64,000 nucleotides of DNA from Plantactinospora endophytica (GTDB taxonomy: Bacteria; Actinomycetota; Actinomycetes; Mycobacteriales; Micromonosporaceae), in assembly GCF_016862915.1 (NCBI RefSeq), contig NZ_BONW01000004.1, positions 306,108-370,107 on the forward strand, in the 5' to 3' direction. The notes beneath the pieces were generated by a model. The model ran no database searches. It saw only the letters and a program-made list of their open reading frames with translations, and was not told where the DNA came from. Below are positions 41,692 through 50,884 of the stretch, piece after piece. The number at the start of each line of letters is the position of its first letter. The stretch's first letter is position 1. Position numbers and translations under genes: made by a program.

Positions 41692-43242
41692 GTGTTTGAC
41701 ACTTTGAGTGACCGCCTGTCCGGGATCTTCACCAAGCTGCGTGGCAAGGGCCGCCTCACCGACGCCGACATCGACGCCACCGCCCGGGAGATCCGGCTCG
41801 CGCTGCTGGAGGCGGACGTCGCCCTGCCCGTGGTCAAGTCCTTCATCACCAGTGTGAAGGAGCGGGCCCGGGGCGCCGAGGTGTCGCAGGCGCTCAACCC
41901 GGCGCAGCAGATCATCAAGATCGTCCACGAGGAACTCGTCACCGTGCTCGGCGGCGAGAACCGGCGGCTCCAGTTCGCCAAGCAGCCGCCCACCGTGATC
42001 ATGCTCGCCGGTCTCCAGGGTTCCGGTAAGACCACCCTGGCCGGCAAGCTGGCCGGCTGGTTGAAGGGGCAGGGCCACCAGCCGCTGCTGGTCGCCGCCG
42101 ACCTCCAGCGGCCGAACGCCGTCAACCAGTTGCAGGTGCTCGGCGGCAGGGCCGGGGTCGAGGTCTTCGCGCCGGAGCCGGGCAACGGGGTCGGTGACCC
42201 GGTCCAGGTCGCCAAGGCGTCGCTGGAGCACGCCCGGCGGGCCGCCCGGGACATCGTCATCGTGGACACCGCCGGCCGGCTCGGTATCGACGCCGAGATG
42301 ATGGCGCAGGCCGCCGCGATCCGGGACGCCGTCGACCCGGACGAGGTCATCTTCGTCATCGACGCGATGGTCGGCCAGGACGCGGTACGCACCGCCGAGG
42401 CGTTCCGGGACGGCGTCGGGATCACCGGCGTGGTCCTCTCCAAGCTCGACGGCGACGCGCGCGGTGGTGCCGCGCTCTCCGTACGGCAGGTCACCGGCCA
42501 GCCGATCCTCTTCGCCTCCACCGGCGAGAAGCTGACCGACTTCGACGTCTTCCACCCGGACCGGATGGCCAGCCGGATCCTCGGGATGGGCGACGTGCTC
42601 ACGCTGATCGAGCAGGCCGAGCAGGCCTTCGACGCCGATCAGAAAGAGAAGATGACCGCCAAGCTGATGGGCGGCGAGCAGTTCACCCTGGAGGACTTCC
42701 TCGACCAGCTCATCGCCGTACGCCGGATGGGCCCGATCGCGAACGTCCTGGCCATGATGCCCGGGATGGGGCAGATGAAGGACCAGTTGGCCGAGGTCGA
42801 CGACAAGCACTTCGACAAGGTGACCGCGATCATCCGCTCGATGACCCCGGGCGAGCGGACCAACCCGAAGGTCATCAACGGCTCGCGGCGGGCACGGATC
42901 GCGAACGGCTCCGGCGTCACCGTGATGGACGTCAACCAACTGCTCAACCGCTTCGCCGAGGCGCAGAAGATGATGAAGCAGATGGGCGGCATGATGGGCC
43001 TGCCCGGCGGCCGGCGGAAGGCGACCAAGTCGCCGAAGAACAAGCGCAAGGGCACCAAGGGCGGCAACCGGCCCCGGGTCGGCGGCCCGGCCGGCGGGTT
43101 CCCGGGCGGCATGCCGCAGTTGCCGCCGGGGCTGGACCCGAGCGCACTCCAGGGCGGGCAGGGCCTGCCGCCCGGGTTCAAGTTGCCGAAGCTCGACTTC
43201 AACAAGTTCACCAAGCGCCCGGACGACGACAAGGGCCGCTGA
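41692..43242 (+). CDS. ffh: Signal recognition particle protein (Ffh)
   Basis: GTPase that binds signal sequences and 4.5S RNA. The 516-aa protein has the N domain ([20 protein letters not shown]), G domain with [54 protein letters not shown], and the Met-rich M domain ([48 protein letters not shown]) plus a Lys/Gly/Pro tail. GTG 41692 is used; GATGCT just upstream could be a -10. It is the partner of FtsY at 31047. Confidence 0.97.
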   Translation: MFDTLSDRLSGIFTKLRGKGRLTDADIDATAREIRLALLEADVALPVVKSFITSVKERARGAEVSQALNPAQQIIKIVHEELVTVLGGENRRLQFAKQPPTVIMLAGLQGSGKTTLAGKLAGWLKGQGHQPLLVAADLQRPNAVNQLQVLGGRAGVEVFAPEPGNGVGDPVQVAKASLEHARRAARDIVIVDTAGRLGIDAEMMAQAAAIRDAVDPDEVIFVIDAMVGQDAVRTAEAFRDGVGITGVVLSKLDGDARGGAALSVRQVTGQPILFASTGEKLTDFDVFHPDRMASRILGMGDVLTLIEQAEQAFDADQKEKMTAKLMGGEQFTLEDFLDQLIAVRRMGPIANVLAMMPGMGQMKDQLAEVDDKHFDKVTAIIRSMTPGERTNPKVINGSRRARIANGSGVTVMDVNQLLNRFAEAQKMMKQMGGMMGLPGGRRKATKSPKNKRKGTKGGNRPRVGGPAGGFPGGMPQLPPGLDPSALQGGQGLPPGFKLPKLDFNKFTKRPDDDKGR

Positions 43243-43259
43243 CGGACAGAGTGTCCGTC
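43241..43259 (+). terminator. Terminator hairpin overlapping the ffh stop
   Basis: Perfect 8-bp stem GACGGACA / TGTCCGTC with a GAG loop. It begins in the ffh stop codon. Confidence 0.65.
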
Positions 43260-43290
43260 GACGGGGACAGTGGGCGATAGCCTGAGCGCG

Positions 43291-43296
43291 TAGGGT
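43291..43296 (+). promoter_or_regulatory. -10 (TAGGGT) for the Uma2 gene
   Basis: TAGGGT lies 26 bases before ATG 43323, leaving a short leader that contains AAGGAG. This is a normal leadered promoter, in contrast to several neighbours. Confidence 0.45.
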
Positions 43297-43322
43297 GACG
43301 GCGTCACTGGGAAGGAGTGGTC

Positions 43323-43901
43323 ATGACCGCGGCGCCGATGCTGCCGGAGCGGCAGGAGTGGACGGTTGACGACCTCGGCGAGCTGCCGAAGGACCTTCCG
43401 TACGAACTGATCAACGGAAGGTTGATCGTGCCGTCCCCCACCCACCTGCACCAGGACCTCTGTGTCCGCATCCTGCTTGCGTTAGAGGCGAACTGCCCGC
43501 CGGAGTACGTGGTCAGCATCGACCTCTCGATGCGGGTCGACCGGCGCAACGAGCCCCGGCCCGACGTGGTGGCACTGCGCCCCGAGCACATCACCCGCAG
43601 CCCGGTCCCGGTCGAGGACGCGATCCTCGCGGTCGAGGTGATCTCGCCGGACTCCACCTTCCGCGACATGTACGACAAGGCGCGGGTCTACGGCCACGCC
43701 GGTGTGCCGACCTACTGGGTGGTCGACCCGCTGCACGAGCGGATGACGCTTACCGAGTTCGTGCTCGGGCCGACCGGCGAATACGAGCCGGCGGCGCACA
43801 CCGACGACGTCTTCCACACCGAGCGTCCCTGGAAGGTGACCGTCGACCTGCCGGCCCTGACCACCCGTTGGGTCGGCCTCCGGGGCCGCGCGGAGGCGTG
43901 A
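43323..43901 (+). CDS. Uma2 family (DUF820) putative restriction-fold endonuclease
   Basis: A 192-aa protein of the Uma2 family, with a PD-(D/E)XK-like core: LPYELINGRLIVPSPTHLHQDLCVRIL, RRNEPRPDVVAL (Asp81) and DAILAVEVISPDSTFRDMYDKARVYGHAGVPTYWVVDP (Glu105). Uma2 proteins are abundant in actinobacteria and cyanobacteria and their role is not established. Codon 54 is TTA, the rare Leu codon, one of only two in the genes of this window. ATG 43323 is chosen over GTG 43317 from the AAGGAG spacing. Confidence 0.85.
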   Translation: MTAAPMLPERQEWTVDDLGELPKDLPYELINGRLIVPSPTHLHQDLCVRILLALEANCPPEYVVSIDLSMRVDRRNEPRPDVVALRPEHITRSPVPVEDAILAVEVISPDSTFRDMYDKARVYGHAGVPTYWVVDPLHERMTLTEFVLGPTGEYEPAAHTDDVFHTERPWKVTVDLPALTTRWVGLRGRAEA

Positions 43902-44026
43902 CGCGGCGACCCTGGCCGGCCATGGTCGGCGCGGCAACCGTGGCCGGCGCGGTCGGCACGGGCCGTCAAGCGGTGACTTCCGTCGGGGCGGGACGGGGCG
44001 CGGCGGGCCGCCGAGGCTCGATCGGG

Positions 44027-44032
44027 TAGGAA
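44027..44032 (+). promoter_or_regulatory. -10 (TAGGAA) for the amidohydrolase gene
   Basis: TAGGAA is 7 nt before ATG 44040. A GTG at 44034 would be within the transcription start area, so ATG 44040 is the likely leaderless start. Confidence 0.45.
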
Positions 44033-44039
44033 TGTGCCC

Positions 44040-45119
44040 ATGGCGCTGCACGTACGAGGGGTCGTGCTCCCGGACGACGAGGTCCGCGACCTGTGGCTGG
44101 TCGGTGACCGGGTCACCTTCACCCCGGTTCCCGGGGCGGTGACGGTGGCCGACCGGGGCTTCGTGCTGCCGGGTCTGGTCGACGCGCACTGCCATCCGGG
44201 GATCGCACCGGGTGCGCGGCCGATCAGTTCGCTGGATCAGGCCCGTGAACTGGCCCGAATCGACCGGGACGCCGGGGTGCTGGCGATTCGGGACGCCGGT
44301 TCGCCGTTCCCGTACCCGGAGTTGGAGGACGAGCCGGACCTGCCGCGACTGGCCCGCGCCGGCCGGCACATCGCGCCGCCGAAGCGTTACCTGCGGGACA
44401 TCGCGGTGGAGGTCGAGCCGGCCGACGTACCGGCGGCGGTGGCCGAGCAGGCCCGGGCCGGCAACGGCTGGGTCAAGTTGGTCGGCGACTGGATCGACCG
44501 GAACGTCGGTGACCTGGCGCCGTCCTGGGAGCCGGAGACGGTGGCCGCCGCGATCGCCGCCGCACACGCGGCCGGGGTCCGGGCGGCGGTGCACACCTTC
44601 TCCGAGGCGGCGGTCGAGGTGATGGTCCGGGCCGGGGTCGACTCGGTCGAGCACGGTACCGGGGTCAGCCTCGACCTGGTCGACGAGATGGCCCGGCGGG
44701 GCACCGCCCTGGTGCCGACGATGATCAACATCGCCACCTTCGGCGAGATCGCGGAGCGGGCCGGGGCGAAGTTCCCCGGGTACGCCAAGCACATGCTCGC
44801 GCTCCGCGACAACTTCCCGACCGTGGTCCGGGCGGCGTACGAGGCCGGGGTGCCGGTCTACGTCGGCACCGACGCGGGCGGCGGGATCGACCACGGGCTG
44901 GCGGCGGAGGAGATGCTGCTGCTGCACCAGCAGGCCGGGATGCCCGCCGTCGACGTACTGGCCGCCGCCTCCTGGCGGGCCCGGGACTGGCTCGGCTTTC
45001 CCGGCCTGGTCGAGGGCGGCCTCGCCGACCTGGTGGTCTACGCCGACGATCCCCGCACCGACCTGCGGGTGGTACGCGCACCGCAGCGCATCGTGCTGCG
45101 CGGCCGGGTGCTGCGCTGA
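44040..45119 (+). CDS. Amidohydrolase family protein
   Basis: A 359-aa metal-dependent hydrolase: beta-sandwich start (VRGVVLPDDEVRDLWLVGDRVTF), GFVLPGLVDAHCHPGI (metal HxH), NGWVKLVGDW (probable metal-bridging Lys), VRAAVHTFSEAAVEVMV, VDSVEHGTGVSLDLVDEMA, and the catalytic Asp in VYVGTDAGGGIDHGLAAEEMLLLHQQAGM. It is related to imidazolonepropionase/prolidase-like amidohydrolases; the substrate is not known. proS follows with its own promoter. Confidence 0.87.
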   Translation: MALHVRGVVLPDDEVRDLWLVGDRVTFTPVPGAVTVADRGFVLPGLVDAHCHPGIAPGARPISSLDQARELARIDRDAGVLAIRDAGSPFPYPELEDEPDLPRLARAGRHIAPPKRYLRDIAVEVEPADVPAAVAEQARAGNGWVKLVGDWIDRNVGDLAPSWEPETVAAAIAAAHAAGVRAAVHTFSEAAVEVMVRAGVDSVEHGTGVSLDLVDEMARRGTALVPTMINIATFGEIAERAGAKFPGYAKHMLALRDNFPTVVRAAYEAGVPVYVGTDAGGGIDHGLAAEEMLLLHQQAGMPAVDVLAAASWRARDWLGFPGLVEGGLADLVVYADDPRTDLRVVRAPQRIVLRGRVLR

Positions 45120-45184
45120 CGGCCGGAACGTCGGAACTCCGCCGTCGGTAGCAGGCCGGACGCGTCGGTCCTGCGGTCGGCGCC

Positions 45185-45190
45185 TAAGAT
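45185..45190 (+). promoter_or_regulatory. -10 (TAAGAT) for proS
   Basis: TAAGAT is 8 nt before ATG 45199 with no ribosome site between; a leaderless or nearly leaderless message is likely. Confidence 0.5.
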
Positions 45191-45198
45191 GTGCCCTC

Positions 45199-46605
45199 AT
45201 GGCACGCGTGCTCACTCCCCGTGCGGAGGACTTTCCCCGCTGGTACCAGGACCTGATCGCCAAGGCGCAGCTCGCCGACAACGGCCCGGTGCGGGGGACC
45301 ATGGTCATCCGACCGGCCGGCTACGCCATCTGGGAGCGCATGCAGGCCGAGATGGACGCCCGGATCAAGGTCGCCGGTGCGGAGAACGCGTACTTCCCGC
45401 TCTTCATCCCGGAGAGCTACCTGCGCCGCGAGGCACAGCACGTCGAGGGCTTCTCGCCGGAGCTGGCGGTGGTCACCCACGGTGGCGGCAAGCAGCTCGC
45501 CGAGCCGGTCGTGGTGCGGCCGACCAGTGAGACGGTGATCGGCGAGTTCATGGCGAAGTGGGTCGACTCGTACCGCGACCTGCCGCTGCTGCTCAACCAG
45601 TGGGCCAACGTGGTGCGCTGGGAACTGCGGCCCCGGGTCTTCCTGCGGACCAGCGAGTTCCTCTGGCAGGAGGGGCACACCGCGCACGCCGACGAGGCAG
45701 ACGCGCGGGCGTACGCCCGGAAGATCCTGCACGAGGTCTACGAGGACTTCATGGTCGGCGTGCTCGGCATCCCGGTGCTGGTCGGGCTGAAGACCGCCCG
45801 GGAGCGGTTCGCCGGTGCCACCCGCACCTACACCCTCGAAGGCATGATGGGCGACGGCAAGGCGCTCCAGATGGGCACCTCGCACGAGCTGGGGCAGAAC
45901 TTCGCCCGGGCCTTCGACATCACCTACACCTCGGCCGAGCGCACCGTCGAGCACGCCTGGACCACCTCGTGGGGCAGTTCGACCCGGATGCTCGGCGGGC
46001 TGATCATGTGCCACGGCGACGACAACGGGCTGCGGGTGCCGCCGAGGCTGGCGCCGGTGCAGGCGTACGTGATGGTGGTGAAGGCCGGGGACGGCGTCGC
46101 CGAGGCCGCCGCCAAGCTCTGCGACGCGCTGCGGGACGCCGGGGTCCGGGTCGCGCTCGACGACCGGGTCGACACCCCGTTCGGCCGCCGGGCCGTCGAC
46201 GCCGAGCTGAAGGGCTATCCGGTACGCATCGAGCTCGGTCCCCGCGACCTGGCCGCCGGCAACGCGGTGCTGGTCCGCCGGACCACCGGTGCCAAGACCC
46301 CGGTCCCGGTGCCGGACGTGGTGGCCGGGGTGCTCGCCGCGCTCGACGCCGACCAGAAGGCGCTGCACGACGAGGCGCTGGCCCGACGGGAGTCGTACAC
46401 CGTCTCGGTGGACTCGCTCGCCGAGGCGATCGAGGCGGCGGCGACCGGCTGGGCCCGGGTGCCGTGGTCCGCCGTCGGTGCCGAGGGCGAGGCGACCGCG
46501 AACAACCAGGGTGTGACGGTGCGCTGCCTGCGCCGGGCCGACGGTTCGGTGCCGGACTCCGAGGACGAGCCGGAGCTGACCGCCATCCTGGCCCGCTCCT
46601 ACTGA
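45199..46605 (+). CDS. proS: Prolyl-tRNA synthetase, type 3 (archaeal/eukaryotic-like)
   Basis: Charges tRNA-Pro with proline. The 468-aa enzyme is the short form without the INS editing domain of typical bacterial ProRS. It has WYQDLIAKAQLADNGPVRGTMVIRPAGYAIWERMQ, VRPTSETVIGEFMAKW, motif 2 PRVFLRTSEFLWQEGHTAHAD, KALQMGTSHELGQNFARAFDI, motif 3 GGLIMCHGDDNGLRVPPRLAP, an anticodon-binding domain, and the C-terminal Tyr typical of this type. Any mischarged Ala-tRNA-Pro would need clearing by another protein. Confidence 0.95.
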   Translation: MARVLTPRAEDFPRWYQDLIAKAQLADNGPVRGTMVIRPAGYAIWERMQAEMDARIKVAGAENAYFPLFIPESYLRREAQHVEGFSPELAVVTHGGGKQLAEPVVVRPTSETVIGEFMAKWVDSYRDLPLLLNQWANVVRWELRPRVFLRTSEFLWQEGHTAHADEADARAYARKILHEVYEDFMVGVLGIPVLVGLKTARERFAGATRTYTLEGMMGDGKALQMGTSHELGQNFARAFDITYTSAERTVEHAWTTSWGSSTRMLGGLIMCHGDDNGLRVPPRLAPVQAYVMVVKAGDGVAEAAAKLCDALRDAGVRVALDDRVDTPFGRRAVDAELKGYPVRIELGPRDLAAGNAVLVRRTTGAKTPVPVPDVVAGVLAALDADQKALHDEALARRESYTVSVDSLAEAIEAAATGWARVPWSAVGAEGEATANNQGVTVRCLRRADGSVPDSEDEPELTAILARSY

Positions 46606-46615
46606 CCGGCCGGGC

Positions 46616-47269
46616 GTGACCGGAATGCGCTTCTCGCCGGGCCGGGTCGTCGTGCACCGCAACGTGCGGCGCGGCCAGATCGGCTGGGTCCGCCCGGCCC
46701 GGGTGGTCAGCGACGACGACCGTGGCCTGCTGCTCTGGGTCGCCCGGGGCACCCAGGTGGCGGCCGAGGTCGCCGAGGACGGGCGCGGGATGCGGATGAT
46801 GCCGTTCACCGAGTGGGTCGGCTCGGCGTACCGGTTGCGCGTCGCCACCTGGGCCGGACCGCCGGTGTTGAAGTTCCTGCCGGCCGGCGCGGACCATTCG
46901 GTCTGGTTCTTCCGGGACGAGGCCGGCCGGTTCACCAACTGGTACGTCAACCTGGAGGAGCACGGCGTCCGCTGGGACGACGGCGACCTGGCCGGGGTCG
47001 ACATGCTGGACCAGGACCTCGACGTGCTGGTCTGGCCGGACCACACCTGGGAGTGGAAGGACGAGGGGGAGTTCGCCGAGCGGCTCGCTCTTCCCGAGCA
47101 CTACTGGGTCCCGGACCCGGCGGCGGTACGCGCCGAGGGCGAGCGGGTGATCAAGATCGCCGAGGCGGCGCAGTTCCCGTTCGACGGTACGTGGCTCGAC
47201 TTCGTCCCCGACCCGGGCTGGACCGCGCCGACCCTGCCGCCCGGCTGGGACCGCCCACCGAAACGCTGA
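46616..47269 (+). CDS. DUF402 family protein (FomD/Ntdp-like)
   Basis: A 217-aa protein with the DUF402 beta-barrel signatures: MRFSPGRVVVHRNVRRGQIGWV, WFFRDEAGRFTNWYVNLEEHGVRWDDGDLAGVDMLDQDLDVLVWPDHTWEWKDEGEFAERL. The acidic DxDxxxW/D cluster would bind a divalent metal; characterised relatives hydrolyse nucleotides or nucleotidyl-phosphonates. GTG 46616 starts 11 bases after proS; ATG 46625 is an alternative. Probably co-transcribed with proS. Confidence 0.88.
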   Translation: MTGMRFSPGRVVVHRNVRRGQIGWVRPARVVSDDDRGLLLWVARGTQVAAEVAEDGRGMRMMPFTEWVGSAYRLRVATWAGPPVLKFLPAGADHSVWFFRDEAGRFTNWYVNLEEHGVRWDDGDLAGVDMLDQDLDVLVWPDHTWEWKDEGEFAERLALPEHYWVPDPAAVRAEGERVIKIAEAAQFPFDGTWLDFVPDPGWTAPTLPPGWDRPPKR

Positions 47270-47377
47270 ACGCGCCGTCCGGCGCGGCCGACGTCGGGCC
47301 TGAGGGTCGACGTGCCAGCCCGCGACTGTTCGACGGGCCGCCGTAGGGCGGGACGGGTCGGGCTGGGGGCCGGTGGG

Positions 47378-48436
47378 TCAGCCGGCCGTCGGCGTGGCGG
47401 GGGCGGAGAGCGGCAGGCTCGGCTGCTGGACGCCGGTGTAGGGGCGGCAGGAGGCCCGGACCACCAGCTCGGTCGGCAGCCGGATGTGCGTGTCGCGCTC
47501 GACGCCGCCGATCAGGTCGATGAGCAGACGCAGCGCCTCGGCGCCCATCCGTTGCAGCGGTTGCATGATCGTCGTCAGCGGCGGGTTGACCAGCGCCGAC
47601 TCCGGTACGTTGTCGAAGCCGATCACGGAGAGATCTTCGGGTACCCGCAGACCCATGCTCCGGGCGACGTCGAGGGTGGAGATCGCGGAGAGGTCGTTTC
47701 CGGCGAATACCGCGGTCGGCCGGTCGGGGAGCGCGAGCAGTTCGGCGGCCGTACCGGCGGCGCTCTCGATCCGGAACCCGCCGACCCGGACCAGTCGTTC
47801 GTCCACCGGTACGTCGGCGTCGGCCATCGCCTTGCGGAACCCGGCCTCGCGCAGTCGGGCCGATTCGAGGTCGGAACGCCCGCTGATGTGCCCGATGCGG
47901 CGGTGCCCGAGCGAGAGCAGGTAGTTGGTCGCGAGTACGGCGCCGGCGAAGTTGTCGGAGTCGACGGTGGGCAGCCCGGACGGGCCGGTGTGCGGGTCGA
48001 CGGCCACCACGTGGAAGCCCTGGTTGGTCTCGACCACGGTCGGCGTGACGATCACGGCACCGTCGATGAGCGTGCCGGAGAGCCGGGCCAGCGAGCGTCG
48101 TTCCCAGCCGATGGCGGTGCCGGCGCCGTCGCCGCCGGAGTACGCGAGGAGTTGGTAGCCGGTGCCGACGACCTCCCTGGACGCCCCCTTGAGCAGCTCG
48201 GTCGAGAACGGCTCGAACTCCGCGACCAGGATGCCGAGCACGTTGGTGCGGTGGCTGCGCAGGCTCTGTGCCCCGAGGCTCGCCTCGTACCCGAGCTGGT
48301 GGATGACCTGCTGGACGCGTTCCACTGTCGCCTGGGCCACCCCGTACCGGCCATTGACCACTTTAGATACGGTCGCGACCGAGACGCCGGCCGTACGGGC
48401 CACGTCCGACATCTTGACACGCTGCGGAAACGCCAC
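47378..48436 (-). CDS. LacI family transcriptional regulator
   Basis: A 352-aa repressor: helix-turn-helix VKMSDVARTAGVSVATVSKVVNGRYGVAQATVERVQQVIHQLGY, then the periplasmic-binding-protein-like sugar domain (VLGILVAEFEPFSTELLKGA, HRRIGHISGRSD, TAVFAGNDLSAISTLDVARSMGLRVPEDLSVIGFDNVP, PPLTTIMQPLQRMGAEALRLL). GTG 48436 is chosen because TATCAT is 7 nt upstream on this strand; a longer frame to 48508 would run across the operator. It is divergent from a sugar-type ABC importer that it most likely controls. Confidence 0.93.
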   Translation of the reverse strand: MAFPQRVKMSDVARTAGVSVATVSKVVNGRYGVAQATVERVQQVIHQLGYEASLGAQSLRSHRTNVLGILVAEFEPFSTELLKGASREVVGTGYQLLAYSGGDGAGTAIGWERRSLARLSGTLIDGAVIVTPTVVETNQGFHVVAVDPHTGPSGLPTVDSDNFAGAVLATNYLLSLGHRRIGHISGRSDLESARLREAGFRKAMADADVPVDERLVRVGGFRIESAAGTAAELLALPDRPTAVFAGNDLSAISTLDVARSMGLRVPEDLSVIGFDNVPESALVNPPLTTIMQPLQRMGAEALRLLIDLIGGVERDTHIRLPTELVVRASCRPYTGVQQPSLPLSAPATPTAG

Positions 48437-48443
48437 GCCGACG

Positions 48444-48449
48444 ATGATA
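48444..48449 (-). promoter_or_regulatory. -10 (TATCAT) of the lacI promoter
   Basis: TATCAT on the minus strand is 7 nt before GTG 48436. No Shine-Dalgarno is present, so a leaderless repressor message is likely. Confidence 0.5.
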
Positions 48450-48483
48450 GAGGGCTGCCGGCGGCCCATGACAGGGGAGTCGA

Positions 48484-48503
48484 AACCGTTATCGACAACG
48501 GTT
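48484..48503. promoter_or_regulatory. LacI-family operator
   Basis: Perfect inverted repeat AACCGTT-N6-AACGGTT with a central CG, the usual LacI-family design. Its right end overlaps the -35 of the importer promoter, so binding should block transcription; it also lies upstream of the regulator's own promoter. Confidence 0.75.
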
Positions 48504-48529
48504 GACACGGCGTTACGCGGCTGTAAAAC
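48502..48529 (+). promoter_or_regulatory. Promoter of the sugar ABC importer operon
   Basis: Consensus -35 TTGACA at 48502-48507, a 16-base spacer, and TAAAAC at 48524-48529. This is the best -35/-10 pair seen in the window, and the operator overlaps it. Confidence 0.65.
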
Positions 48530-48575
48530 TCCCCGTTCAGGTGATTACCGCGACTGATAGTCGAGGAGACATTCG

Positions 48576-49883
48576 ATGGCGATGAAAGGCCGCGCGGGCA
48601 CCGTCCTGGCGCTGCTTACGACCAGCGCACTCCTTGCTGCCGGATGTAGCGGCGGCGGTGACGAAGCGCCCGCTGAGGAAGAGCTCTACAAGAACCCGGT
48701 CACGCTGACCTGGTGGCACAACGCCTCCCAGGACGGGCCCGGCAAGACTTACTGGGAGAAGGTCGCCAAGGACTTCTCCACCCTCCACCCGACCGTCACG
48801 GTCCAGATCGAGGCGATCGAGACCAACCAGCTCCAGCGCACCCGGCTCCCCGCCGCCCTGCTCACCACCGACCCGCCGGACATCTTCCAGGCGTGGGGCG
48901 GCGGCGAGATGCGCGAACAGGTCGAGGCCGACTACCTCAAGGACATCACCGACCAGGTGAAGACCGAGGTCGGCAACATCGGCAGCGCGGCCGAGATCTG
49001 GGCGGTGGAGGGCAAGCAGTACGGCCTGCCGTACCGGATGGGCATCGAGGGCATCTGGTACAACAAGGACATGTTCGCGCGGGCGGGCATCGCCGCCCCG
49101 CCGACCACGTTCGAGGAGCTGAACGCGGCCGTCGCCAAGCTCAAGGCGATCAACGTCGTCCCGATCGCCCTCGGTGCCGGCGACAAGTGGCCCGCCGCGC
49201 ACTGGTGGTACAACTTCGCCCTGCGCGCCTGCTCGGTCGACACCCTGAAGAAGGCCTCCACCGAGGCCGTCTTCGACGACCCGTGCTTCGTGAAGGCCGG
49301 CACGGACCTGAAGACCTTCATCGACACGACCCCGTTCCAGCCCAACTTCATCGCCACCCCGGGCCAGAACGACCCGACCAGCGCCAACGGACTGCTGGCC
49401 AACGGCAAGGCCGCGATGGAGCTGATGGGTGACTGGAACAAGGGCACCCTGGAGACCGTCGCCGCGGACAAGGCGGCGCTGGCCAAGTTCCTCGGCTGGT
49501 TCCCCGTACCGGCGATCACCAACTCCGCCGGCGACCCGAAGGCGGCGCTCGGCGGTGGTGACGGGTTCGCCTGCGCCAAGAACGCTCCGGCCGAGTGCGT
49601 CGAGTTCCTCAAGTACATCGTCAGCCCCGAGGTGCAGAAGGGCTACGCCGAGACCGGCACCGGCCTGCCCGTCGCCAAGGGCGCGGAGACCGGCGTCGCG
49701 GACCCGGCGCTGAAGTCGATCCTGGAGGCCACCTCCGGGGCGACCTACGTGCAGCTCTGGCTCGACACGGCCTTCGGCAGCACGGTCGGCAACGCGATGA
49801 ACGACGCGATCGTCGCCATCTTCGCCGGCACCGGCAACCCGCAGCAGGTCGTCGACGCCATGAAGGCGGCCGCACGCAAGTGA
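48576..49883 (+). CDS. ABC sugar importer, extracellular solute-binding lipoprotein
   Basis: A 435-aa binding protein with a signal peptide and lipobox LLAAGC (Cys24). The family 1 solute-binding pattern is present: VTLTWWHNASQDGPGKTYWEKVAKDFSTLHPTVTV, PPDIFQAWGGGEM, YGLPYRMGIEGIWYNKDMFARAGI, KAAMELMGDWNKGTLE, VEFLKYIVSPEVQKGYAETG. The sugar cannot be named from sequence alone. A GAGGAG ribosome site lies upstream of ATG 48576. It is the first gene of a three-gene importer operon. Confidence 0.92.
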   Translation: MAMKGRAGTVLALLTTSALLAAGCSGGGDEAPAEEELYKNPVTLTWWHNASQDGPGKTYWEKVAKDFSTLHPTVTVQIEAIETNQLQRTRLPAALLTTDPPDIFQAWGGGEMREQVEADYLKDITDQVKTEVGNIGSAAEIWAVEGKQYGLPYRMGIEGIWYNKDMFARAGIAAPPTTFEELNAAVAKLKAINVVPIALGAGDKWPAAHWWYNFALRACSVDTLKKASTEAVFDDPCFVKAGTDLKTFIDTTPFQPNFIATPGQNDPTSANGLLANGKAAMELMGDWNKGTLETVAADKAALAKFLGWFPVPAITNSAGDPKAALGGGDGFACAKNAPAECVEFLKYIVSPEVQKGYAETGTGLPVAKGAETGVADPALKSILEATSGATYVQLWLDTAFGSTVGNAMNDAIVAIFAGTGNPQQVVDAMKAAARK

Positions 49884-50884
49884 CCGCTACCAATCCCACC
49901 CTGAACCCCGCCGGTGGCGCGTCCGCGCCGCCGGCGGGGGTCCGGCCCGCCCGGAGGCGGACGTCCTCCCGCGCGGCCGAGAGACGTCGCAAGTGGTACG
50001 AGATCATCGGGCTGACGACACCCGCCGTCATCGTCTACGTGATGTTCGTGCTGGTGCCGATGGGCTTCGCCGTCTACTACAGCCTGTTCCGGTGGCGGGG
50101 TGTCGGACCGCCCACCGAGTTCGTCGGCTTCGACAACTACGTCCTCGCCTTCGAGGACCCGATCTTCCTCGACGCGCTGCGCAACAACGCCATCATCGTG
50201 GTCGGGTCGCTGTTGATCCAGGGTCCCGTCGCGCTGGCGGTCGCCCTGCTGCTCAACCGTCGGTTCCGTGGGCGCACCCTGTTCCGGCTGCTGGTCTTCG
50301 TGCCGTACGTGCTGGCCGAGGTCACCGTCGGCATCATGTGGAAGCTGATCCTGACCGACGGCGGGACGCTCGACGCGCTGATGCGGTCGCTGGGACTCGG
50401 CGGCATGGTGCAGGCGTGGCTCGCCGACCTCGACGTCGTGATCTGGACGCTGCTCTTCGTCCTCACCTGGAAGTACGTCGGCTTCGCCATCATCCTGCTG
50501 CTCGCCGGCCTGTCGAACGTGCCGCACGAGCTGACCGAGGCCGCCTCGATCGACGGCGCGAGCTGGTGGCAGATCCAGCGCCACATCACGCTTCCGCTGC
50601 TCGGCCCGACGATCCGGATCTGGATGTTCCTGTCGATGATCGGCTCGTTGCAGGTCTTCGACGTGATCTGGGTGACCTCGGTACCCGCGGTACGGTCGCT
50701 CGGCGCCTCGGCCACCATGGCGACGTACATGGTCGACAACGGCTTCTTCGCCCGGCTCTGGGGCTACGGCAACGCGGTGGCCGTGATCCTGTTCGTCATC
50801 TCCTTCGTCGCGGCGCTGCTGTTCCAGCGCTTCTTCCTGCGCCGTGACATCGAGGGTGCCATCACCACCAGAAGGGTGAAATGA
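49880..50884 (+). CDS. ABC sugar importer permease (MalF/UgpA type)
   Basis: A 334-aa permease with six helices after an about 35-residue basic N-terminus. First helix LTTPAVIVYVMFVLVPMGFAVYYSLFRW; the EAA loop that contacts the ATPase is ELTEAASIDGASWWQIQRHITLPLLGP. GTG 49880 overlaps the binding-protein stop by 4 bases (GTGA), and its own stop overlaps the next permease as ATGA, so the operon is tightly coupled. Confidence 0.93.
   Translation: MTATNPTLNPAGGASAPPAGVRPARRRTSSRAAERRRKWYEIIGLTTPAVIVYVMFVLVPMGFAVYYSLFRWRGVGPPTEFVGFDNYVLAFEDPIFLDALRNNAIIVVGSLLIQGPVALAVALLLNRRFRGRTLFRLLVFVPYVLAEVTVGIMWKLILTDGGTLDALMRSLGLGGMVQAWLADLDVVIWTLLFVLTWKYVGFAIILLLAGLSNVPHELTEAASIDGASWWQIQRHITLPLLGPTIRIWMFLSMIGSLQVFDVIWVTSVPAVRSLGASATMATYMVDNGFFARLWGYGNAVAVILFVISFVAALLFQRFFLRRDIEGAITTRRVK

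Noticed and set aside
38512..42939. A 1475-codon minus-strand frame across the permease, kinase, regulator and ffh
   Set aside because: Crosses four convincing plus-strand genes and their intergenic gaps; no domain.
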